Positions 45,497 to 55,754 of a stretch of DNA of 64,000 bases are shown piece by piece (position 1 is the first letter of the stretch; each line of letters opens with the position of its first letter). The DNA is from Diphasiastrum complanatum (lineage: Eukaryota; Streptophyta; Lycopodiopsida; Lycopodiales; Lycopodiaceae), in contig CM055097.1 in NCBI GenBank assembly GCA_029204225.1, positions 15,500,711-15,564,710 on the forward strand, in the 5' to 3' direction. Position numbers and translations under genes: made by a program. The notes below the pieces were generated by a model. The model did no database searches and had not been told where the DNA came from. It was given only the letters and a program-made list of their open reading frames with translations.

Positions 45497-47450
45497 TTAT
45501 CTCCAGAGCACTCTTCTGGCACTAATTATGATCTCTTCTTGCTCAATTCCTTGGCTTGAATATTCCATTTTTGGCTCCAATGCAAAGAACATTCGCTTGC
45601 GATATTTCACTCTGAATTTTTGTATGTATGCTATCAAAGTTACACTCTTTGGCATCTCAAAGCTCTCTAAATAGAACACAAATAAAACACCAGTCACTTT
45701 AACATGAGACACCAACATAGCAACTTTTAAAACCAAAAGTGTTCAACTAAATTGATGATTTGTGTACCTATGCTCAAACATGCTTGCAGAGTAGTTTTAC
45801 ATTGCTCCACCGGATACTCCAACCATGTTTCTTTTGCGCCTGCCTATAATCTTTGTCACTAACTGGCACTCCAAATTGGTCATGCATAGAGCCAAGTTTC
45901 TCACCTCATTCTTGACAGTGGAGCTTCTCCAATCCAAAAGAAAAACCAGCCCCTTGTGGTTCCATAGTCACCACTTTCTCAAACCACTCATGTCCAAGGC
46001 TTGGGTTGACCACACCCATTAGCTTTCCCATCTTATTCATCCATTTGTAATGAACAACATTCTCAGCCTCGACGGTTTTCTGTTTTTTATCAAGGCCCAA
46101 ATTGTACCGTGTCCTAGCCTCTACTAAATCCTTGTCAATATCAGCCTGCAAGCACAAAGTAGTTATTGACATAGCCGAAAGTTTTATAACAAGTTTCAAG
46201 CTGCATGGTTTTTAAGTGTTAGCTAGAAATTTAGATGCACCTCAAATAGTACTCGAGCCAGCATATATTTTGTTAGAGGGTACCAAATTGGAAAGCCAAT
46301 TTTTTTTACTTCATGGCGTCTCACTCTCTCTACCTCATGTAGCTCTTCCGTTGAAAATTTATTCTGGAAGAAGTCAATATTGCATTCTGCAACCCGACGA
46401 ACACTATAGAACTGATCTTTAAGATCAGTTTTAACCACACCAAATTCATTGAGCATGAAATCAAAGAAAAAACAGTACAATTATCCAATTAGCCTCAAGA
46501 AAAGAATTGCTCAATCGAATATATCAAATAGGTGCAAAAAAAATGAGGTTTGTACCAATACCTGTTTATTCTATTCATTGAGGCTAGGAGACGCATCTCA
46601 CCATCTTTTGTAGGCTAAATAAATGATGCACGCACGAGAGCATGCCTACTGATATCGCACATAAAATCCTCATGGATGGCCTCCATCCAGCCAGCCAAAC
46701 GATGTCCCAACAAATGAACATACATGTCACCCCAGTCAGGATTTTCACACACATTAGCATCAAACTCATCACTCAATCTTTCCTAGATTGGGTCCCACGG
46801 TATCTTGTTATGATCTTTTACGAGAACAAGATTACTAGAAGAAATGCACAAAAAAAGGACAAAACCACCTTTCTAAACAATGTATCCCTCTCGTTTATAT
46901 GTCTCTTTCAATATGAGACGTTGTTTGCCCACAGTTCGGATTGCCTCGTTTGGGAATATGCGACATAGCGATATCATTGGAGGGGAAGTAGCTCAGTGGA
47001 GTTTCAACTCCTCTAAAAGGATTGAAAGCATATCAAGATGAAAAGAAAGAGACACAGTCCCTATGTCATCTTCCACTACCTTGGCCTTTTTTCCTTTTTT
47101 ATCAATTTTTTCTTCAATGTTACCTTGATCATCTGGGACATCTAAATAATTTAAATCATCATCAGGGACTTGTGTTTCCAGCACTTCATTTGGCACATCA
47201 TTGAGTCCTCCATGTGACGACTCACAAGTACCACAATGACTACCCTCAATAGACACATCTATAGCAACTGTATTTTCTTGAGTAATTGCACCTACACACT
47301 GTACAAAACATAAAGGTAAGTTTGCAAAAAGAATTATATAACATTGTGGAAGAGTGCCGGTTAATAGCATACCTGCAAAGAGTCTTCATCGAGCGATGCA
47401 ACACGAGCCTCCATACCCACCAACTTTGTTTTTGACCTGGTCAAAACCAT
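45497..47450 (-). pseudogene. unknown multi-exon gene, decayed
   Basis: I do not recognise the family. Exon 1 (47,450-47,373): MVLTRSKTKLVGMEARVASL, then DEDSLQ and donor CAG|GTATGC. A 74-base intron ends TTTTGTACAG. Exon 2 (from 47,298) is acidic: VPDDDLNYLDVPDDQGNIEE, KIDKKGKKAKVVEDD. Further exons give LSDEFDANVCENPDWGDMYV, HLLGHRLAGWMEAIHEDFMC, and GVVKTDLKDQFYSVRRVAEC, HEVKKIGFPIWYPLTKYMLA, donor GAG|GTGCAT (46,241/46,240), acceptor TTGCAG, then ADIDKDLVEARTRYNLGLDK, NVVHYKWMNKMGKLMGVVNP, SLGHEWFEKVVTMEP, FGVPVSDKDYRQAQKKHGW. TAGs at 46,783 and 46,615, a TGA after HCQE and one probably ruined acceptor (TTTCAT near 46,460) show it is dead. Confidence 0.6.
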
Positions 47451-47658
47451 GCTGTATCGAAAAATACCATAAGAATATGTGTAACATGCTGGTAAATTTT
47501 TTCCCTGGCAACGAGCCAGGGCATGTAATCCTATGTTTGTTCGTTTTTCCAAAAAAACCCAACATAGTATAGTATTTGAAATTCATTGGGTCTTTTCATT
47601 TGATTGAATACATTGCTGTGGATGAGATGAAATGCCAAATCCTTGGAGAACAAGCAGT

Positions 47659-47980
47659 ATTACTTACTAATTTGGCCTTGGAACTTTGCACTAGCATGCA
47701 ATGCCAGCGATCAGCCAGACCTGATTGCCGACAATCAGGTCTGACTGATAACTGGCATTGCATTACTTACTAATTTGGCCTTGGAACTTTGCACAGGCAT
47801 GCAATGCCAATGATCAGCCAGACCTGATTATCGGCAATCAGGTCCGGCAATCAGGTCTGGTTGATCAGTGGCATTGCATTACTTACTAATTTGGCCTTGG
47901 AACTTTGCACATGCATGCAATGCCAATGATCAGCCAGACCTGATTTTCGGCAATCAGGTTTGGCTGATTGCTGGCATTGC
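47659..47980. repeat. hairpin element family H, three tandem copies
   Basis: Each unit is a 34-base lead (ATTACTTACTAATTTGGCCT then TGGAACTTTGCAC) plus a hairpin opening GCAATGCCA..GATCAGCCAG and closing CTG..TGGCATTGC. Hairpins lie at 47,698-47,761, 47,801-47,877 and 47,917-47,980. Arms are about 27 bases with a few mismatches around a loop such as TGCCGA. Units are 102 and 116 bases apart. The second hairpin has an extra GGCAATCAGGTC-like duplication inside. Confidence 0.88.
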
Positions 47981-48230
47981 ATGCCAGTCCGACCCAGGGC
48001 AAAATGTGTTGGTCTAGTAGAAGGGTGAAAGCATATCAGCAAAGCTTGTAAACAAAATGAGATTAGTTTTGAGGAAATTCATAGATATTTTGAATGTCCA
48101 TAATGGGACAGTCAACTTGATGTTTTACGTATTCATGCTTCTACTATGGATGGTAGAATTCATGGTAGAAATCAGCAAACAGAAAGTCATTGAAAGCTAC
48201 TCATGACCACCAGCTTTGGTACCATCTTTA

Positions 48231-48292
48231 CAATGCTAGCGATCAGCCAGACCTGATCGCCAGCGATCAGGTTTGGCTGATCGCAGGCATTG
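48231..48292. repeat. hairpin element H, dispersed copy 4
   Basis: CAATGCTAGCGATCAGCCAG, then ACCTGATCGCCAGCGATCAG, closing GTTTGGCTGATCGCAGGCATTG. It lacks the 34-base lead found in the tandem copies. Confidence 0.88.
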
Positions 48293-48741
48293 AACAACAT
48301 GTTTCATCTTTTCATACCCTGGTGATTCGAGGATGGTGGATTTCCAATATGTGAAATCATATTAGTTTCGTGCATCAGAAACTTATACGTTCGCGGAATA
48401 GATTTCGTTCATACAGTGCTTGCATTGACAACAACTCTTAGCACATTCTTTTTCTCCCTATTACATCCATGTTAGAAGAAGCTCTATATTGAAGAGTTCT
48501 TCCGGACTATCTGAGCGTTTGTTGCTTGAGATCAGTTTGAGAAAGGATGAAATAGAAGAGAAAGTCATTGGATATGCCAGAGCAGGACTTGTAAGCAGAG
48601 CAACTTTTTATTGGCTAAATCCATTTTGGTTCAGGGTTTGATATTGATAGCGACAGTTTTCAGAAAGATTCTTATCCTTTCAAACTCTGCTAGACAAATT
48701 GTCGATTATATGTTAATTGGTTCCTGGTATGATAATTTTTT

Positions 48742-48814
48742 TGTCCTAGCGATCAGCCAGACTTGATTGCTGATGATCAGGTTTGGCTGATCGCTGGCAT
48801 TGCGTACTAGGACA
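48742..48814. repeat. hairpin element H, copy 5 with extra outer arms
   Basis: The inner hairpin resembles copy 4 (GCGATCAGCCAGACTTGATT and GATCAGGTTTGGCTGATCGC). It is enclosed by a further pair, TGTCCTAG (48,742) and CTAGGACA (48,807-48,814), that no other copy has. Confidence 0.85.
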
Positions 48815-49305
48815 TCATTTTCTCTATTGTTAATCAAGTTAACCTGGAGGCTGATACAATTTAAATTGTTGAATCTCTAACATGCATGTACTTCTAGCAA
48901 TCTCAGCGGAAGATGATAGATTCAGGGGAGCAGACTCAATCTCTAACGAACATGCTTGTAAAGATGCAAATGGGTCCACTAAATCTATACGCGGTTGCAG
49001 ACAAAGCAACGCCATGCACCTATAGCATCAATTGACTTGCAGGTAGTGGGGGAACCCATTCGAGGGTATTATTATATTTCTTTGTTGCCATTCCTCGTAT
49101 CTTATTGGCACGGCCAGTTTGGCCGCGACCAACTTCTCCATGCAACATGTGTCCCCAGGTGCCCCCATGATGCTGCCCGCCGCCCTGCCCAACCTGCCCG
49201 AGTGACATTAAACGGTTGCTTGCCACGTGATTGATGGGTTTATCCCATAAGATTTTTCCCGAACCGGTCCACCGTGCATATATACTCAAAATGCCAAAAG
49301 GCTCT

Positions 49306-49348
<43 letters not shown>

Positions 49349-49744
49349 CCTTGCGTCGCACTCCCATCCGCTCCGGCGCCCGGGTGGCAGGTGGTCCCGG
49401 CGCCCAGCGCCGCGGTCCGCGTGACAGGGTGGCATCGGGACAGTAGGTCCCGGGCGCTCGCTCGGCACTAACAATTTTGCGGCAACACTGGGGTCCCGGG
49501 TTGCACGAATTCCTGTCCCCTGCCCGGAGTCCACGTGTTGATTTATGACTGGCACGGGGCCAAAGCTGTCCTCGTGCCAATAAGCGACAATGGTTGCCAT
49601 TAGTGTGACTACAGGGACCAATTTGAAGTCCCCAAAATCATCATCGAACTCGTTGTACTTTGAAATATAATGAGGGGAGGATATGAATGACCCATCTTGG
49701 CCGTAAATGAAATGAATACGAAACCTAACTAATGACATCTTTCC

Positions 49745-49794
49745 AAATAGCCGTCCCAACTTGATCACCGGCGATCAGGCTGGGACGGCTATTT
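49745..49794. repeat. hairpin element H-like, copy 6 with different arms
   Basis: Outer arms AAATAGCCGTCCCA and TGGGACGGCTATTT are a perfect 14-base match and unrelated to the arms of copies 1-5. The centre, TTGATCACCGGCGATCAGG, keeps the TGATC(A/G)CC.GCGATCA core of copies 1-5. Confidence 0.85.
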
Positions 49795-49986
49795 TCTCTT
49801 ACAAACTTTGTGACTTGCCCAAGTGTAAGCCATTCAAATATGCAAGGAAAATGGTTGAGCTAATGGAGCCAACTGATCCATTTTGAGACATTTTTTTTGC
49901 AAAGATCAGAGGATTAACAACTCATCGATTGGTGCTATTCTTGCCTTCGCCTCGCCTCGCCTTCTTGCTTTTGCCTCGCCTCGCTT

Positions 49987-50035
<49 letters not shown>

Positions 50036-50279
50036 ATTGAATCCGATAGACGTAGATTCATGCACTTAGGATAGTCGTCAGCCCGCCGCACGTGGCACCT
50101 TATTTCCCACACGAGGGTGGCTTGACAGACTTAGATTCATGCACCAAGGATAGTCGCCGGAATGAGATCTTATCATTAAGTCCTAGGTAGTGGTGATCCC
50201 CAAAGTCAATGTGGACTTGTTAATCCATGTAAACTTTGAGCTAACACACATTGGCATTCATCCATATAAGAAAGAGAGA
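49795..50279. other. non-coding DNA with (CT)n
   Basis: Contains CCTCGCCTCGCCTT repeats and (CT)n at 49,988-50,033, and a repeated phrase AGATTCATGCAC..AGGATAGTCG at about 50,054 and 50,130. No gene. Confidence 0.4.
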
Positions 50280-51640
50280 AAGTCCTGCCGTTTATTCATA
50301 GGAAAAAGTAGTAGGTACATTGATGAAAAAGATATATACACCCCGAAGGGGAAGTTTAAACAAAAGTAGGCTCAAACAAGAGCGAAGCTTGCAGTAAATT
50401 TAAGAGGTGATGAGTCGGCTAATGAAGGGAGATGAGACGTAGCAGACCCAGCCACCGTCGCCTGTTGCAGAATAGATAGGGCCTGAGCACGTTGCAGGGC
50501 GATGGAAACACGTTGTTTAAAAGAAGCCACGAGAATAGAACCAGGAATACCTTGACGCTCTGCCGCCTGATGAGAACACATGCGAAGAAAATCCTCAAAG
50601 CGTCGATGCAAGGTGCCATAAGTCTCAATTGCCAAGGGAAGGAAAGCATCAGTGGGGTGCCTGTCGGAGTATTTTTTTTCCTTCTCTTGTGTTGCCACGC
50701 CTGCCGCTTCTCCTGGTGTGAAGGCAAAGCGAGGCAATAGGTCACCACGCGTGGGATCAGCAACAACCACATCTACCAAAGTACGAAGCCCATCCCAAGA
50801 GAAGACAATGTCAACACGCCTGTAGGAAGAGTGGGACGCGGAAGAAGGAAGGACATGAGACTACTCTTTGAGGACATGGAATCCTCCATCTCTGGCTATA
50901 GCGGCCGCTGCATCTCTGACAACATCATGCGTAGCTGTGCGCTCACTCCCAGAACGACAGCGGATATATTGATCTACAACAAGAAACTACACAAAAAATG
51001 AAGATTAAATGGTCAAAAATTGCGAAGATGAAGAGCAGCGGTGAAGATGGCCGAATACAACCGAAAGGAAGGAACAACAGGCCGAGCTGACAGCTAAACC
51101 CCTGCACCAGGACCCGCACAAGAAAGAAGCCGAGCTCGATGCAACGCCAAAGGAGCCTCAGAGAGCATGCTGGAAAGGGTATGCTTGTGCACACACTCCA
51201 AGAGGGTCTCTTGCAAGTGATCTGAACTGAAAGTGAGGAGTTGCTCAAAAGGAGGAAGACAAGCTTGGGCAGAGAGGGGGAGGAGCTCTCACGCAGCGAT
51301 GAGGAGGTGCTGGAAAGGCAGAGAACCACTATCCACATGAGCAATGCAATCCGCCAAGAGAGGGCGAAAGCCAGAAAGGAACCGAGAAGACAAAGCAGGG
51401 CCGACAAGAGCCCAGCTCCCAAGAAAAGCTGAAGGTGCAGAAGAAACCGTAGATAGAAGACCCACACCTCCACAAGAAATGGGTAACTGAGCCTGGTTCC
51501 GAGCTAAAAGGGTCTCCACACCATCCAAAGAACCTGGGCCCAAAAGGCGGCCAAAAACATCCATAAGAGAGCTGTCAAAGGAAGAGAGGAGATGCAAAAA
51601 GTCCGGAGTAGGGGGGATAGTTGTATACATGGAAATATTT
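50280..51640 (-). pseudogene. LINE (non-LTR) C-terminal half with restriction-like endonuclease
   Basis: Minus strand, 5'-truncated near 51,640. It reads TIPPTPDFLHLLSSFDSSLM, QLPISCGGVGLLS, SAPSAFLGSWALVGPALSSR, DSGSLPFQHLL. After a frame change come ALHRARLLSCAGPGAG, then LSARPVVPSFRLYSAIFTA. A further frame has YIRCRSGSERTATHDVVRDA, FHVLKE, TAG (50,861-50,863), RRVDIVFSWDGLRTLVDVVV, ADPTRG, KKYSDRHP and PLAIETYG, ending at 50,372. The first blocks are the familiar post-RT region of LINEs (LP...GG.GL......A..LGSW). RVD-x11/12-D after a Cys/His motif fits the K/RPD-x12-14-D/E pattern of restriction-like endonucleases in the CRE/R2/NeSL-type LINEs. An AATAAA lies past the stop near 50,303. 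Confidence 0.75.
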
Positions 51641-52840
51641 TCGAGAATTTGCTACTAAATCAATTTAAAGCCCTACTAAAGTTTGAGACAAGTTTGACAT
51701 ATAATATCCTAAGCTCCTTTTTTGACTGACATTGTTTAAGCTTGTAGCCCAAAGATCGTAAGGAGGAGCTTTCTTCCAAACTTTCTCTTCATCCTCAATC
51801 CTTGCAGTATGGCGAGTGCAAGCAATCTAAATACAATGGACCTAACTATGCTCATTTCGAACGATGAGGAAAGATCAAAGGAAGTGGATCATGAGTCTAA
51901 CAATATAAGCATTTTCTTCTTGATAGATCAGTTAGAAATCAATTCTAATATGATTCATTAGTATAAGCTCTAAATGTGATGATGTAATTAGTGTACAGTT
52001 TATTTGGTTTACTGTATATGGTTGTGATCGGGATGTGACCCGTTAGGATATATTGATCGAGCACTGATCCCGTAGCCAACTACTTGGGTTACCCGAGTAG
52101 TCAGACATAGGAAAAATCAGCTTGTACAGAGTTATTTACAGTACTTGCGGGGCATGTCCCAAGTTTGTCGGTCGAATTTGGCCATACTTTGACAGGTGGT
52201 AGGCCAATTTTAGGACACCTGCCTTTTCATGCAATTTGTGAATACTCTATATGTACAATGTTTCTTTGTAATTTATTAACCTTTGATATGCCATTTGTTG
52301 GAAGTATTTCTAGTGTGTGCGGTGGCTAGATCTACTTACGGGTGTAGTATAGGGATGTAGAGATTCGTCCACTTTTTAAGTTTCTACAACAAGCTTCAAC
52401 ATAAATACAGAAAAAATCAACATGGATGAGAGCACTAAGGCTTACCCAACTAGTGCCCGAAACATAAATAAAGCTAATTAGAAACAACAATAAAAATCCT
52501 TGCTAAGGCAAATCCAACTAGCAAGATTGCTAAACTAAGACCTAGATTAACACCCAGAGGGTTTGAAGATACGTTGCGGCTAACTAAATAAACCAATAAA
52601 AACATGCCACAATAAGCCAATGAAAGGAGACAAGAGGAGGCCCGAGCACCTTCCCTCAAGCTATGCACCTTCCAATGGGAACACAAAGAAATAGAATGAT
52701 AATTTCAATAGAGAGCAATTTGCATAATCTCAGAGTGTTGTTTACAATGCAAATACCTCTCCTTTTATGGCCAGGAGGGTCTTTCATAAGTATCTACTAA
52801 CTTATGGGACTAATCTGTTTCTAGCCTTTCTAGAACTTCT
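51641..52840. other. unassigned DNA, possible LTR remnant
   Basis: No coding frame. CTCTATATGTACAATGTTTC near 52,250 and the following non-coding DNA could be the promoter part of an old LTR, but no ends or primer site were found. Confidence 0.3.
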
Positions 52841-52940
52841 AACTTAGGATTTAGAACTTCAAAGTTTCTTAACTTAGGAAAACTTAAGATAAAATATTTC
52901 TAATCTTAAGTTTCCTAAGTCTAAGTTCTAAATCTAAGTT
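52841..52940. repeat. imperfect 40-50 base inverted repeat
   Basis: Arm 1 (52,841-52,890) carries AACTTAGGATTTAGAACTT and AACTTAGGAAAACTTAAGAT. Arm 2 (52,903-52,940) is their complement in order, missing about 11 bases from the middle. The loop is about 12 bases. Confidence 0.8.
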
Positions 52941-53108
52941 TAAGCTATTTTATTATTATTTAAGCTTCCACTCATGGGCTTACCAAACACATGCCATGGG
53001 TTATTGACAAATACTCATACGTGGACTTACAAAACACATGCCACGGAGTTTTATTGCTTTCTTTTTATTTTCTCTGTGTTAGCACAGTTGCTAACATTAT
53101 CCCCCTCC

Positions 53109-54888
53109 TTATTGGATTGGTGGTCCTACACCAATCAACGCCTTTTCGTCCTGGATCTTTTGTGCTTCTTGGAGGCGAGACTGTTGCTGTCGGGAGTGGT
53201 AGATTGTCGTGTCGATGCCCTCCATCATTTGCCACCGTAATTTGTTCAGGAAGGGCATGGGTTTGTAATAATGGAGCATACCCTGTAGAAAGTTATGGGT
53301 TTTCCATAGCTCCACCATATCAACGTGCAGGGCGAAAGTGAGTGCAGCACGATAATAGAGCCTTGCTATGTTGATATGGTCGTCTTGCGTTCGCAGGGGT
53401 TTATTGATATCAAGGGAGATTGAGGGTAACCCTCGATCCCAAAAACCTCTGAGTTTTGCCAAAAATGCCACCAGGCCGCAATTATCCGCAAAATATCTGA
53501 CGTCGCGATCAGGATTGCCATGGTGCTTCTGGTAGAATACTCGGCAGTTGGTGAACATGTCTTTGGCTAAGTTGCCAGTATCGACGCCTGTGAGCTTGGG
53601 CCAAAATATTCTTTTCTTGACCTTAGTGGCAGGAAACGGTTTTCGCCTCGCTACTGGATAGTAATAAGGATTTGTGCGCATGTAGGAGGGAGCTTCGATA
53701 TACCGTGCCATTGAGGTCTTACTCTGCAGGAAGAGCTGATGACGCTAGAGAGGTTGTGGATCCAGGAGTTTGACTGCTTCTTTATGTGTTTGACTCTGTT
53801 CCAAATCTGGCAGTATGTAGCCACCTCGCTCTTTTGTTGTTGGATATTTCTTGGCAAACTTCTGAGAGATGCGCAACTCCTTGCTCGGTCCTATGGGAGT
53901 GATTCTGTGCCAGATGGTTGGTGCTTCAGAGGCAATCTTGTGTTGAATTTGTGGATTGGGTTCAGAAGAGAGAGGAGGCGAGGGATTAGCTTCAACATTT
54001 CTTTGTGACTCAGGAGAAAATTATCATGGAATGAATGGGGGGTTAGTGGTGTCGAGAGGGTTAGAAGCGGTGGAAGGAAAAAGATAATGTTGGGAGCTGG
54101 TACCCCAGAGCCTGACGGATTGGTTGGTGCTTGAGCTCCTTGCCCTAGGGGTTTGCCTTGAAATGAGGAGCCTTGAGTTGCAGGAGGAGGCTGCTGGAAT
54201 CCTGCTCCATCTCCACTATATGGTCCATCAAAGTGGTGCCCCGAATCATGGAATTGGGCGTGCTTTGCATGAACCGACGGTGTCGACTGGACAATGGCCT
54301 TTAAGCGTTCTTCCAGGGTGGCTATGTGCTGGTTCAAGGCCTCGACGGAAGCAAGGTATGATTGTTGTAATTTTGAGTGCTGCTCCATCGTGGCTTTCAA
54401 CTTTTGGGCCAGCGTTTGATAGGCCACCATTGGAATGACAGTTCCCTCATGAATAGCTGGTGGTGCGAAGTCGTTGAAGTCCACCAATTCCAACTGTTCC
54501 TTCATGGCGGAACGTGCGGCTTGTGCATCTGCCACAGCCTCATCCCTTTTGGCTTTGAGGTTATCGATCGTATGCTGCATGTTGGATACCTTCAGTTGGA
54601 GCTAGTTCTGGAGGTGGAGTAGCATGTGCTGCTATTGTTGATTATAATTTGTGAAGTTCTGGATCTGCAGCTGCTGTTGTTTGTTTTCCTCCTCTAGCCT
54701 TGCTTTTTCTTTCTGAAGGTCTGTCATGGCACCGCCGTCGAACTGCCGCATAGTATATTGTCCCGCCAGGGTGCGAATAGATTGTATTGAAGCTCATTCA
54801 CCAACCATACCGCTTTTTGGGCTGCAAGGAGTAATTGTTGCCAAGGACCAATGTCAGGGAGGGTGCGTGTGTAGTTAGGATACGACAT
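53109..54888 (-). pseudogene. unknown coiled-coil protein with conserved-looking C-terminal domain
   Basis: I do not recognise this protein. From the ATG at 54,888: MSYPNYTRTLPDIGPWQQLL, LAAQKAVWLVNELQYNLFAP. Then in a shifted frame comes a long coiled coil (LQKEKARLEEENKQQQLQIQ; NMQHTIDNLKAKRDEAVADA; LAQKLKATMEQHSKLQQSYL; ALNQHIATLEERLKAIVQ). A Pro/Gly/Gln-rich linker follows. The C-terminal part (about 53,960-53,109) reads EAPTIWHRITPIGPSKELRI, SQKFAKKYPTTKERGGYILP, one TAG (53,745-53,747), then about 210 open codons including RRKPFPATKVKKRIFWPKLT, RVFYQKHHGNPDRDVRYFAD, INIARLYYRAALTFALHVDM, FLQGMLHYYKPMPFLNKLRW. Few lesions over 590 codons suggest recent decay. It could be an element-borne gag-like protein. 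Confidence 0.55.
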
Positions 54889-55263
54889 TGGGTTAAAGGA
54901 TAGAAAATTAGGAGCATGGTTAGTTGAAAGAACATTCGCATTTGAAGCCCACTGTTAGTGTGAACCAACTGTTATTAACTCGATTGGTCAAGAGATGGAT
55001 GGTTTTGATAGCATTGTGTTGTTTGAAGATGGTTGAATGGACTTTGTGGTTGTGGATTGATATTGGGTTATTGGGTTATTACGTGGGTACAGAATATGAA
55101 ATTCCGATTGTTCTGAGAGGTATTGTATGTCTTGGTTTGAGAGGGCTGCCACCACCATGCTGGAAGTTTTTTACCTCAGAAGTCGCTGTTGTCACACTAG
55201 ATTTCCAAGGGGGGCACCCAAACCCTACTGACCAGCATTTTTCCAGAAGGATTCTGGGCCTGT
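54889..55263. other. unassigned spacer
   Basis: It lies between the start of the minus-strand coiled-coil frame and the plus-strand gypsy relic. The open plus frame (54,924-55,286) lacks family signals. A promoter for the minus gene could be here, but none stands out. Confidence 0.3.
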
Positions 55264-55589
55264 TACAACACAGAAAGAGAAAATGAAAAAACCACTTCTA
55301 ATTCAACCGCCGGGTGACCTCAAAATTGTTAGGGAAGTTTCTGAGATTGCCTCTGTTCCTACACCAGCCCCCGAACATTCCCAATCACCATCAAGCCCAT
55401 GATGTTCCTGCATACTTTAAGGACTATATGATCGAGGATGTCACAATCCAATTACCCCAAGCTCAACGTGAGCTAACTGGTAATTCACCCTACGAAGGCC
55501 CTGCACAAACTATAACTCTTTCTCTGAGTGAGCCAAATGAAACCAACGAATATGGATATTATTCAGCAAATATAACACATGTTATTTAA
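55264..55589 (+). pseudogene. Ty3/gypsy pol linker fragment
   Basis: It reads KPLLIQPPGDLKIVREVSEI, then in another frame AHDVPAYFKDYMIEDVTIQL, SPYEGPAQTITLSLSEPNET. It closely matches the minus-strand relic at 2771-3180 and, more distantly, gypsy B at 59,060. Homology stops at NEY (about 55,553), just where HIGAHL would follow. Confidence 0.72.
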
Positions 55590-55754
55590 CTAAAAATGTA
55601 AGCTATATTATTTTATGAATTTGAAAGGTTATTTTAATATTTTCAAAATCAATACTTTTTGTATATTAGCACAATATAATGCAAACATCAAAGTTGATGA
55701 AACTTCATTCAAAGGTGGTGTTATAAAACACCTTTAAAAAACTTGAAGCTATTA

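Larger units (their letters stand above)
47981..49744. other. spacer with GC-rich patch and (GT)n
   Basis: No gene apart from hairpin copies 4 and 5. At 49,140-49,560 GC content jumps (runs such as GGCGCCCAGCGCCGCGG), with (GT)n at 49,308-49,347. CACGTG at 49,224 and CATATATAC at 49,277 are spaced like a G-box and TATA box, but no downstream coding frame supports a promoter. Confidence 0.35.

Noticed and set aside
46980-47030. tRNA-like GTAGCTCAGTGG
   Set aside because: Only the D-arm wording is present. No anticodon arm, T-arm or acceptor stem follows, and it falls at the end of an exon of the unknown pseudogene.
47659-47980. CRISPR-like array
   Set aside because: The three units repeat their spacers as well as the hairpins, and the DNA is plant nuclear; this is a tandem repeat.
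49224-49285. G-box plus TATA promoter
   Set aside because: Motifs of this length are common by chance and no coding frame or transcript feature follows.
50943-51473. 176-codon minus frame rich in Leu and Phe
   Set aside because: It is the wrong frame over the LINE; the neighbouring frame carries the recognisable LINE blocks.
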